Below are positions 43,874 to 53,480 of a stretch of 64,000 bases of DNA, piece after piece (position 1 is the first letter of the stretch; each line of letters starts with the position of its first letter). A model generated the notes under the pieces. The model made no database searches, was not told the DNA's origin, and was given only the letters and a program-made list of their open reading frames with translations. The DNA is from Oscheius dolichura (Eukaryota; Nematoda; Chromadorea; Rhabditida; Rhabditidae). Position numbers and translations under genes: made by a program. The DNA lies in assembly GCA_932521035.1 (NCBI GenBank), contig OW051496.1:1240001-1304000 (forward strand), given 5' to 3'.

Positions 43874-44965
43874 GAGTTTTTGAGGTGAACATAGTGTTTC
43901 TATCGATAACTCAGCAATTTCTAATCGTTATGGAATATAATCTATATTAGCTTGTCCGCCATAAAATTCTGAACTAGATAGACATAAAAATAATAAGCAA
44001 GGGAAAATTAATCGAGCGCGGAGATCATTTGGTGGGGGTCGGTGAGGGAGAACGTTCGCCGGATTTGGCTCCAAGCACGATTGGCCGGTGGGATATCCGG
44101 AAGTATGGCTCCAAACACGATTGGGCGGTGGGATATGTGTTCTTCCGGATATCCCACCTATGTATTCTTTATGTATTCGTAAAATTGCAGAAGCGCCTAT
44201 TGCCTTTCGTTGTTCTCTTGTGTCTGATTCAAAATAATGTGGTGACTGGAGACGAAGGTTAACTATAGCGACGCGAACAATTGCCGTACTGATAAGTAGT
44301 TACGGTAAAACATGGCTTTTATCCCACCCACCCAGTTCAATAGATTATTAGAACGGCTTCTTTTTTGCTTGAAAAGAAGGAGATGAACAAACATGGAAAC
44401 GGAAATGATGGGGACTTTTTGGGAAGGCTGGCACGGGCAAGGGGGCGAAAAACGTAGAGAACAGAATGGCAGCTTGAGAGGAGATGAATTGAAACACAAC
44501 TACGACTTCTTAGCGGAGAAAAAATGAGCTGGCCACATTGTCACCTCCGGCTTCGGATAGTTAACCTTGTGGTCGTTGTCACCAGCCATCACATTATTTT
44601 GAATCAGACACAAGAGAACAACGAAAGGCAATAGGCGCTTCTGCAATTTTACGAATACATAAAGAATACATAGGTGGGATATCCGGAAGAACACATATCC
44701 CACCGCCCAATCGTGTTTGGAGCCATACTTCCGGATATCCCACCGGCCAATCGTGCTTGGAGCCAAATCCGGCGAACGTTCTCCCTCACCGACCCCCACC
44801 AAATGATCTCCGCGCTCGATTAATTTTCCCTTGCTTATTATTTTTATGTCTATCTAGTTCAGAATTTTATGGCGGACAAGCTAATATAGATTATATTCCA
44901 TAACGATTAGAAATTGCTGAGTTATCGATAGAAACACTATGTTCACCTCAAAAACTCTATTTTGG
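43874..44965. repeat. Large foldback element, arms ~390 bp
   Basis: The left arm 43874-44264 (from GTTTTTGAGGTGAACATAGT) is mirrored by the right arm 44548-44965 with over 95 percent apparent identity. The spacer 44265-44547 is an inverted copy of 28875-29107. The arms contain GATTGG-CGGTGGGATATCC words as at 35.1 kb and an inner hairpin GGATATCCCACCTATG. Both arms show the same open frame (VGVGEGERSPDLAPSTIGRW) only because they are copies. Confidence 0.9.
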
Positions 44966-45150
44966 GTTATATTTCAGCAATTTCTTGTTCTTATGGAATA
45001 TAACCTATATCAGCTTGTCCGCCATAAAATTCTGAACTAGATAGACATAAAAATAATAAGCAAGGGAAAATTAATCGAGCGCGGAGATCATTTGGTGATG
45101 CTTTGGGGGTCGGTGAGGGAGAACGTTCGCCGGATTTTTCAGACTTCTGG
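44966..45150. repeat. Third, partial arm of the foldback family
   Basis: ATATCAGCTTGTCCGCCATA to GGAGAACGTTCGCCGGATTT repeats the outer arm in the plus orientation, with an 8-bp insertion (TGCTTTGG). A fourth relative is at 51188-51330. Confidence 0.8.
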
Positions 45151-45224
45151 GCTCTGTTGAACATTTGGCGGCCAATGGAATGTTTTATGGCCTGGACTTG
45201 CAGTTTCATAATTTCCCGCCCATT

Positions 45225-45335
45225 TTCAAAAATTTAAGTATCGCCTAGGAGAGCAAATCAAGTCGGTTCCGATTTGTCAATTTTCACCCCAATAACCCTT
45301 ACAGAAACCCTTACAGAAAACTATCTAGCGAGGCA
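45225..45335. repeat. Fragment of the CGGTTC palindrome family
   Basis: AGAGCAAATCAAGTCGGTTC matches the arm core of the palindromes at 15.0, 15.9 and 50.1 kb; the second arm is missing. Confidence 0.5.
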
Positions 45336-45724
45336 AATAACAATTTTCCGGTATTTTGTCATTTAGCTAGTAGTCCATTTAGCTAGAAATTTAGAATTTT
45401 CGCTTATCAATGGAAATATCACAAGTACAGAAATGTTTTAACGAAGCGATAAAACCACAAAAAGTGTATTGAAGTGATAGAAATTCTGTATTGTGACGAA
45501 AAAACACACAGCCGATCTTTATTTTGCCGCCTTTCCGCTTATTTTTCAAACAGCTCGAGCAACAACATAGAGGAACTGGAATTTCATGTCTCATCTATAC
45601 CAGGGGTACCACAAACTTTTTGATACAAACTTGCTCATTCCTAAACCGAACGTCCGCCAAGAATTTAAAAAGAACCAAGAAAAATGTAAAAAAATTAATG
45701 GAACCATAAAACAAGAAGAAGAAG
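45336..45724. other. No gene recognised
   Basis: AT-rich sequence up to the duplication boundary near 45700-45725, where similarity to 16830-16850 begins. Confidence 0.4.
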
Positions 45725-46490
45725 AAAAAGAAGAAGGCGGCCATTGCCATCCAGCAGGCGCCGAGCAACAACAACGGCGGCGGCGGGGGAAGTCCTTCCT
45801 CCACCGGAGCGAAATAATTCAATTTCTTCTTCTTTTAAATTCTTAGCCACCCAAAAAACAGCGGAAACCCTTCTTATAACCTTCTCAAATGATCACTTCC
45901 ACTTGGTCCCTGACAGTTCCTTTAAAAGTATGGAAATATCCTTAATTTTAAATTTAAAAAAAAGGTAGGAGAGAAAATAAACCCCCAAAAAAATCGATGT
46001 CTAGACGGATGGAAGCCCTTGCGAAACACAAATTTCGGTATAACAAAACATGTCAACGATCTCTTTTTGCCTTTTTCTCTTCTTATTTTTTGTTTCTTTT
46101 TGTCGCCTGTTTACTTTCGAAATTGTCTTCTTCCCCTTTTTATATTTTTCCTTCTTATATCCGCCCCCTCGCCCCCAACTTTTCACGTGATTTTTCCTTC
46201 CTTTATGGGTTCAATTTTATATGTTGCTGAAGAAGAATAAAGTTGGTTTTTATCAACACGATTGAAGAATTCAATAGCGCCACTGAAATTTACCAGGGAA
46301 TGGCACGAACCTGTCATCAGGTCCAGAGGTGCCACCTACATCGTGTCACCGAGTTATGAGGGTCGGAAGTTTGAAAATAAGGTTGGCGTTTGGGTATTTT
46401 CCTGTAAAACCCCTTTTATTAGGCAAAAAAGACAAATTCAACCCCTCGTGAGCTAATAGCAAGGTCGTACCATTCTCTAGTTAGACAAAA
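45725..46490. repeat. Segmental duplication, right copy (partner 16850-17600)
   Basis: Near-identical to the left copy. It carries the QQQRRRR-tail frame, the SRRMEALAKHKFRYNKTCQR segment (frame broken relative to the left copy by a ~20-bp length change) and the stretch with TREWHEPVIRSRGATYIV. Confidence 0.85.
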
Positions 46491-46613
46491 TGTGTATGGT
46501 TTCATCGGTCCTTCAGTTTTTTTCTTTTTGTCGAGAAAGACGTCCCCCTCTTTCTTTTTTTAATACTCCCCCAAAAAATATCCTGTCAATTTTGCTATGA
46601 TCTCTCGAATTAT

Positions 46614-48867
46614 TTATTGCTTTAAATCGACCGGATAAGAAGAAAGACGATCCGCGAACTCTTGAGGAACGAGAACAGCAGACAGAGAGTGAGGAAAAAT
46701 CGAAGGATAACAGGGGCCGACACGCCAATTGATTCCGTTAAATATTTCCACATCGGGACTATCACTAATATCATCCCAGCCAATTTTAATGATTTCTCGA
46801 CCAAGAACTGCTGCAACAGAAACAAGACTAGTGTAGAGTAAGGGCGACAACTCCTTCCACTGTCCATTTTCCTCAAGTGGATCCAATTCCAGAACTGTGG
46901 TAGTCCTTTGTTCTCCATCATAACCTCCTATTACAACCAGCTTATTTCTATAACAAACGAGGGAATGGCGACATCGAGGTGTTGGCATATCCGTCAGTTC
47001 AGTCCACACTCCACTCTCAGGATCGAAACATTCCACACTTTTCAATTCGACATCATCATCTCCTCTGCCTCCACAAATATATATTTTCCCGTTACAGACT
47101 GCTGCAGCTGCATTAGATCTGCCATATTTCATGTCTCTAAAATCACTTATTAGCCGAAAGATAATCAAAAGATTATAGGCTCCCTTCACAAAGATAACTT
47201 ACGGCATCCGTGTCCATTTATCCTCCTTCGGATCATATCGTTCCACACTTTTTAAGCATCCTTTCTCCCAATTCCATCCTCCAAATATCCAAATGTATCC
47301 ATTCCATCCCAAACAGGTATTCTTAATATAATTTCGTTTCTCATTCATATCAGCCAGTTGTTTCAATTCCATATTTTTGTCCAACTTGAAGAATGATTTG
47401 AGACTACCGATTATATAGAGTTCATCATCGAGATAAACAGTAGTTTCAATATGGAACCGAAGCAGTTCCATTTGTGAAACAGTCCAGGTGGATTCCCCCC
47501 GATTCCATATTGTCATCAGATTATCATGCCGACCTCCTCTCACGACCAAAATCTAAAAAAAGAGTTGCCGATCTCCTTTTGTAACACGCAAATTTTCACC
47601 TACCGTCTGGCCGAATTTCGGTTCAAAGTTTATGATTTCCTGGATCGACGGCCTATCAGATATCTCTCTTTGGCAACATCTTAAAAATATTTTACAAGGG
47701 TTTTCAACCGCATCAAAAATAACTGGAGGTGCTCTTTTCTTATGTTTGCATAAATTGTCCCGAACCTTTTCACGAGATCGGTCAGGCCCCCATAAGTTTC
47801 ATCAGCATCCATAATCAGCTCTGTGGAAACAATTCCTGAGCTGTCTGTCGAAGTCTTCAAATGTTTCGACGGATCTCTATATTCTTTTAGAGTATTTGTG
47901 CAAAATAAACCAACTTCCGGCATATAATTTCCCATATTGTTACTCCAAATGAATAGACATCAGCCGACGGCCCATAATTCTTTTCTTCTCCCACAATTTC
48001 CGGGGCCATATAGGGATCGCTACCAATGCGACTGGAATAACAAAGCTTATTAGGAAGGAAGTAGTCAGTTACCCACTAGTATATGTATTTTGGTGAGAAA
48101 TATTCCTGGCCAGGCCAAAATCCGCCAGTTTTAAATGAGTTCTTGTTGCTAGAAGGATGCTAAAAACAAGTATTAATAAACAGAGAAAATGTATACTTTT
48201 TGGGCTTGACGTCTCTGTGAAGTATTCCATTTTCATGTAGATACTGTAGACCGGACCCGATTTGCTGGATCCATATGGTTATTACCATCAGGCCATACAT
48301 TTTAGAGGCATCGTGAATTTCTGTTGACATCCTTTGAAATTTAAATAAATAAAGGATAACCGTTATGAAGACTGCCGAGTTCCAAATATTCCATCACGTA
48401 TCCCGTATATATTGGTTTTTTTATAGAGTTGCCTCTATTTTCTACCTCTCCATCCCAAATTACTCCGAATAATTCAACAATATTTGGATGGGTGTGCTGA
48501 AAATTTAAATGTAAACAATTTATAAGACGCGAGATGAGATATGCCAATTCTAATATCTTTTACCTTTTTCAATATTTCGATTTCTCTTTCAGATCCTATA
48601 TCCGGTATGTTGAACCTTTTCACAGCGACAATTCTAAATAGGTATATTTTGAGACAGAAAATACTCACCGTTTCGTTTTAGTGAATCCCTTCACAAGTGT
48701 ACCGGTTCCTTTCCAAACCGAGCCATATCCTCCCTTGCCCACCAATTCTCGTTTTTTGATATCATTCAAACCATAGTAAGGCACATCTATAGTACGAGAT
48801 TAGAAAGAAATGGGAAAGCAACGCTACCATCTGGGGTGTATTTTACCGAGGAAAGGACACTCCCCAT
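46614..48867 (-). CDS. Kinase plus Kelch-propeller fusion protein (gene B)
   Basis: Starts at ATG 48865-48867 with MGSVLSSVKYTPD (exon 48828-48867), matching the exon that precedes kinase 2 of gene A. One TKL-like kinase follows: ELVGKGGYGSVWKG, RIVAVKRF, NIVELFGVIWDG, MEYLELGSLHN, ILHRDVKPKN, LADFGLAR, YMAPEI, DVYSFGVTIWEIICRK, REISDRPSIQEI. All catalytic motifs are intact. The C-lobe has CCQ in place of CWQ. The Kelch part has about five blades (GYIWIFGGW, YICGGRGDDD, VIGGYDGEQ) and ends SSYPVDLKQ at 46614. Exon positions and phases match gene A. Compared with gene A, changes cluster in the blade loops. No signal peptide or membrane segment. It lacks the first kinase of gene A. Confidence 0.82.
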
Positions 48868-50090
48868 AAGAAGAGAAACCAAAGTGGATGCTTATCCTTT
48901 GAAAATACCGTGGAAAATGAGAAACTTTGCAGTCAATAAAACTCCGAGCTTAAAGTTTTAAGAAAAAAAAAGAGAGAGAGAGCCTGCTGGTTTCCGTGCT
49001 GATAAGAAAAGCACTTCAGGGCAATGAAATGAGTCTGTGCACAATTTCTGGGATTATCAACAAGCTGATTAGAAGAGGCGCGTACTATTTTTTGAGGAGC
49101 TTGCTGTCCGTTCGCGCGAAGCCGAGTATCTGATACGGAGTCACATATGCTGCATATGATCTGCAATTATAAATACCGTTATTGAGACTAGAAACGTTTC
49201 AAGCTCTTTCAAATTTACCCGTCTTCTTTCCGTTCACCATTTCCGAAATTAATTTGGCCCTTTGCTCCGAGAAAGCGACATTCGAAGTCTTTTGACCAAT
49301 ATTGTGAACTTGATAAGAAAATCGATGTGCCCGACACCCTTGCTTTGGCTGGGAATGTTTCAGGCGATCTCAAATGTCGCCACTTTTTCCCTCTCCCCGT
49401 TTCTAAAGTCAGTTTAGCTCTTTTCCTCCAGAAAAAGCGACGATGCGGTCTGACCAATCTTGTCAACTCGACACGAAAAGTGACGCATCGGACTGGTCAA
49501 GTCGTACATGGCCGAAAGCCGGTCCGGTTGACTTTTTTCCCCGTTTGGGAGCAATGTCGTATCGGTTATCCAGAACTATTTATTGCATTCACAATGATAG
49601 GCGGGTATAACAGTTCACAGAAAATTCATATGACTGGATAGTCTCGTGCAGTGCACTCTCTGCAAAAAATTAGCTAAAATAAACTTCCAAATGAAGGAAA
49701 TAATGGGATTCAAAGAATAATCATTTAAAAAATGCAAGAATGAAGTTGACTTATTGGGGACTCGAACTTGGGCAGAAAAAATACAAAAGATTTGTAAGCT
49801 AAGAAGAAAGAAGGAAGAAGAAAGAAGAAAGTATCCGCTCGGCCATTTGGCCATATTATTATTGCCGCAATCCATTGCTTACAAAGCGGTTTTTAATTTC
49901 GGCCGATTTGATATGTTAAACCAAACGGAGTGCTGCCATGTGCCACGAGGGGTTTGGCAGATTTTGAAAACGATTTCTGGGACAACTTTTGAAGATCTAT
50001 CGAATGGTATTGGTCTCATCGCGTGAAGCCACGGTAAAGTAAAAAGGTTAAAAAAAGGAGAAACTTCGCGGGTCTACTCGGACTCGCGGC
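48868..50090. other. Upstream of gene B; no supported gene
   Basis: Two imperfect direct copies of a ~85-bp block (TTGGCCCTTTGCTCCGAGAA at 49253 and TTAGCTCTTTTCCTCCAGAA at 49411) lie here. The open frame at 49327-49641 crosses them and shows no recognisable motif. The promoter of gene B should lie just upstream of 48867. Confidence 0.4.
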
Positions 50091-50104
50091 CGAGAGCAGA
50101 TACC

Positions 50105-50490
50105 TATCGGTTTCGGCTCTACTACTTTTAGCCGGTCAACGGAAAGTTGCGCGTCACATTTGTGCTTGTAACTTGTTCACTTTTCGAACGTTTTTAATAA
50201 ATCAACTACTATTTGAGAGAGCACATCACGGCGGTTCTAAAACACTTATTCTCAGCTCAATAAACCTTATATGAAGAATCCTATAAACACAAACATGGGA
50301 AAAGTCCGAGAAATCACCATGAATATTTACATGTATAGGAAATTTACTGTAACACTTATTGAGTTGAGAATATATGTGTTAGAACCGCCGTGATCTTCTC
50401 TCTCGAACAGTGGTTGAATTATTAAAAACGGCCCAAGAATGATCAAGCTACAACACCAAACGCAGATAATTTTTCTGACCGGCTAGAAAT
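50105..50490. repeat. Long palindrome (~385 bp), GAGCACATCACGGCGGTTCT arms
   Basis: The left arm from AGCCGGTCAACGGAAAGTTG through CGGCGGTTCTAAAACACTTA is mirrored by a right arm ending TTTTCTGACCGGCT. Same family as 15026-15432. Confidence 0.82.
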
Positions 50491-50731
50491 CAGTAGAGCC
50501 TTTAGGGTCGGGCTTTTTATCCGGATGGTGAGGAGATTTGCTAACTCTTGTAGAAGAAGCGGAAGAGGAAGCGGGCAGCTTATTCGGAAGTATTCGAGAG
50601 AAGGACAATATCAAAGAAGGGGAAACTTTCAAGTGTAAAAAAATACTGGCTGGGTCATACAATGGATAACTGTTGCAAAAACGGTAATATTTAGGCTCCG
50701 ATAGCCGGCTGCTGGCGAATCTGGAGATTAT
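50491..50731. other. No gene recognised
   Basis: Spacer between a palindrome and the pseudogene at 50732; nothing supported. Confidence 0.35.
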
Positions 50732-51040
50732 TTATTTGTACTCGAGTGCCCTGAGTTGAGCTTCACGATTCCTAATTTCCTGCTCCATTCGGTCGATCTC
50801 TTCTTGGGGAGCCTTGAATTTGTCCAGATAATGATGAAGCATAATACTGAGAGTCGGTGCGACTTTTGTGAGTACCGGATAGAAGAAGTACCACGGGACG
50901 GATTCCTTCAAAAACTGCTGCTGATGCTAAACAACAAGTATTTCATGTGGCAGGTTGATGAAAAAGCCAAATAATAGGTATCCCTTGACGAAGAAGATAC
51001 ACTTGGCGAAAAGCGTACGGGGAATAAGATCCAGATCCGA
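50732..51040 (-). pseudogene. Relic of an unrecognised membrane protein, in-frame TAG
   Basis: One minus-strand frame reads LDLIPRTLFAKCIFFVKGYL, then LFGFFINLPHEILVV, a TAG stop, then HQQQFLKESVPWYFFYPVLT and a helical tail (KAPQEEIDRMEQEIRNREAQ) ending LRALEYK-stop at 50732. Two hydrophobic segments and an amphipathic C-terminal helix are clear. No intron can remove the TAG (GTTGTTTAG is far too short). Start codon not found; a hairpin element lies at 51060. Probably a pseudogene; read-through or assembly error is possible. Confidence 0.5.
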
Positions 51041-51059
51041 AAAAGGAAAATATTATAAT

Positions 51060-51185
51060 CCATTTCTAACGGATATTTCACGGATTAAATTTGATGGAAC
51101 GTCTCCGCTACGGGACCAGGTTTGAACGCTTCCTGGTCCCGTAGCGGAGAGGTTTTCCCGAGGAATAGCCATTGGGAATAGCGCC
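51060..51185. repeat. Hairpin element, CGCTACGGGACCAGG family, copy 2
   Basis: CTCCGCTACGGGACCAGG and its complement CCTGGTCCCGTAGCGGAG are separated by about 10 bp, with ATCC/TTCTAACGGATATT flanks shared with copies at 6605 and 63035. Confidence 0.85.
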
Positions 51186-51187
51186 TA

Positions 51188-51330
51188 ACCTATATCAGCT
51201 TGTCCGCCATAAAATTCTGAACAAGATAGATAGTTATTTAAAAAATAAGCAAGGTCGAATTATTCGAGCGCGGGGCGCATTTGGTGAGTTTTTGAGTGCG
51301 GTGAGGGAGAACGTTTGCCGATAGGAAGGA
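51188..51330. repeat. Fourth relative of the foldback arm
   Basis: CTATATCAGCTTGTCCGCCA to AGGGAGAACGTTTGCCGAT matches the arms at 43.9-45.1 kb with moderate divergence. Confidence 0.8.
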
Positions 51331-51471
51331 CTTATCTCCATGATATGAGGATAAGTTTCAGGAGGAGTACAAGAATCGAGCAAAGGCTGCCACATGGATA
51401 ACAGAATTTCCACGAACAAACATTGACTATGCAAAAATATTAGGCTAAAAAGGCTTCACAGGGTCAGTTTA

Positions 51472-52316
51472 AAGGGAGCCTACCGGCAGTTAAATAGCGC
51501 GCTACAGTGTGCCCTGCCGATATCTTACGGGTGCGGCGGCGGCACATTACATAAAACTTGGATTTTTAGTTTTCATCCATTTTTGATGCTATTTTCACAT
51601 TTTCTAACGATTTTTAGTAATATATTTATTAGAAAATGGTACAATAAGTATCATGAAAGCGAAGCAGACGTTTCTTGGGCAAGCAGTAGTCATCTTTCTT
51701 CGTTCGATTCTGAAAACAAAATAACCAAATAATGATTAACAAATAAACTTACCTGGAAAATAGTCCACATCGTTCACCGAGTCGAAGACAAGCTTATCCT
51801 AAAAAGGAAATATTAGAAAACATCAAGAGAAACGGAAATAGCAAAAAATTTACAAGCCCTGAACGCAAAAAAAAAATGTCCCATGTTGAATTACCCCAAA
51901 TGGAGGCGAAGCTCTGCGCAAATTTTTTTTGCGTTCAGGAGTATTATTTTTCCTGTTTTTGTTTCCCTTGATGTTTTCTAATGGTTCTTTTTCAGGACAA
52001 GCTTGGTTTTGGTTCGGGGAGAACGGTGTGGATTATTTTTTAGGTCAGTTTATTTCTTTAAAATCATTATTAAGTTGTTTTCAGAATCAAGTGCAAGATG
52101 GAAAGAAGTCAAGAGACATCCAAGAGACCTCTTCTTCGCATTTGTAATGTTTATTGTGATGTTTTTTATAAATATAGCACTAAAAAACGTTGAAAAAATG
52201 TGAAAAAATGGATGAAATAGATGAAATCCAAGGTTATGCAATGCGCCGCCGCCGCACCCGTAAAATGTCGGCAGGCGTACTGTAGGCGCGAAATCTACTG
52301 CCGGTAGCTCCCTTTA
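51472..52316. repeat. 845-bp foldback element with TTTAAAGGGAGC ends
   Basis: Ends TTTAAAGGGAGCCTACCGGC and the complement at 52316. Outer arms of about 165 bp carry the hairpin word CTTACGGGTGCGGCGGCGGC. The interior is also self-complementary around about 51897 (CCTGAACGCAAAAAAAAA versus TTTTTTTTGCGTTCAGG; AAAACATCAAG versus CTTGATGTTTT), so nearly the whole element can fold back. It combines ends of one family with an internal arm of the CACCCGTAAAATCTCGGCAG family. Confidence 0.88.
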
Positions 52317-53400
52317 AATGACATCAGGGGACATACCAACAATGCGTCGTCTTTCCTAGTTGCTCCAAATAACCACTGAAAATACAGAAATCGGAACGTT
52401 TTATGGGGCGGATAATAGAATTCTTTAGAATGTCCGAGCGATACTACAAAAGCAACAATTTTCAGAATCCCACGATTTTAGACCTGAAACTCCATAAGAA
52501 ATCGGGGATTTCCCTTATTTTTGACCCGGCACTTCGTGAGAAATAGAAAGAAACCAATAAAGCTTCATTTCTTGTTGAAATAAGGAGAATGGGGTTTTCC
52601 AATTTATTCTACTCAAACGATACCCAAATATCTCAAAATCTCGTGTATGCTATGGAGAAAAGTTTCAGGGGGAGTACAAGAATCAAGCAAGGCCTATGTT
52701 CCGGTCCGGGAAGTAGATATAACATTGGTACACTACAATAATGTTGAGCTAAAAAATGTTTCAGACTCTCTTCATATATGCTGCCAAGAACAGTCGAACA
52801 ATGCTTCTTTTGTGAGAATTAGCCGGCTCATTGATATTATGTAAAAATTGTTTCGGATTCCATTGAAATGTCTTCAAAGATCAATTTTTGCACTGCTTCC
52901 TGGTATTTGCCCCTTACTTTCCATTTTTCCAATGCTTTGCCGCTTCGTCTTATTCGGGGGATGAACTACATATTTATTGAAATTATCGTCTCATTCATAC
53001 ACCACTTCCTCCAAAATGATGACTACTTTCTCAATTCTCCCAAAAATCAGAAGATCTTCAGTTCCGCCGTAATGATTTCACAATGACACCTAATTTTGCA
53101 AAATATTCGAATTTTGTAGGTTTGATGGAAATTATTAAAGTTTGTTAGGTTGTGTTTTTCGTTTCATATATCAGGCCAGTTTTCCTGCATTATCAAAGCA
53201 GTCCCCATTTTTTCTCTAATGTTTTGTCGTCTCTTCTTATTTGATAAGCAAATTTGAAAAATTATTGTGTTGCCATCAACCCAAATTTTCTCCTTCTCAA
53301 CTAAAGTTCCACAGGGAATCTTTCTGTTATCGCCACGTTGCCTCAAATGATGATAAAAGCCTCCCTCTCTCCACCTAAATCATCACGGCAAAAAGTGTCC
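52317..53400. other. No gene recognised
   Basis: AT-rich. A block with AGTTTCAGGGGGAGTACAAG (52660) resembles one at 51358 on the other side of the foldback. Open frames are short and not protein-like. Confidence 0.4.
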
Positions 53401-53404
53401 CAGG

Positions 53405-53480
53405 CCGGCGATGATGATTACATGATGACAATTTCTGTTTACCGCAAGGGGAGGAGACCCGGCCGGCGTATATAAGCCGC
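53405..53480 (+). promoter_or_regulatory. Probable GST promoter: SKN-1-type site and TATA box
   Basis: ATGACAAT (53425-53432) precedes TATATAAG (53469-53476) by 36 bp in a locally GC-rich stretch, the same arrangement as at 31228-31320. The next gene downstream on this strand is GST 2, 2.27 kb away. Confidence 0.5.

Noticed and set aside
43874-44802. Paired open frames starting VGVGEGERSPDLAP as duplicated genes
   Set aside because: They are the two arms of an inverted repeat, contain the repeat words themselves, and lack splice or start context.
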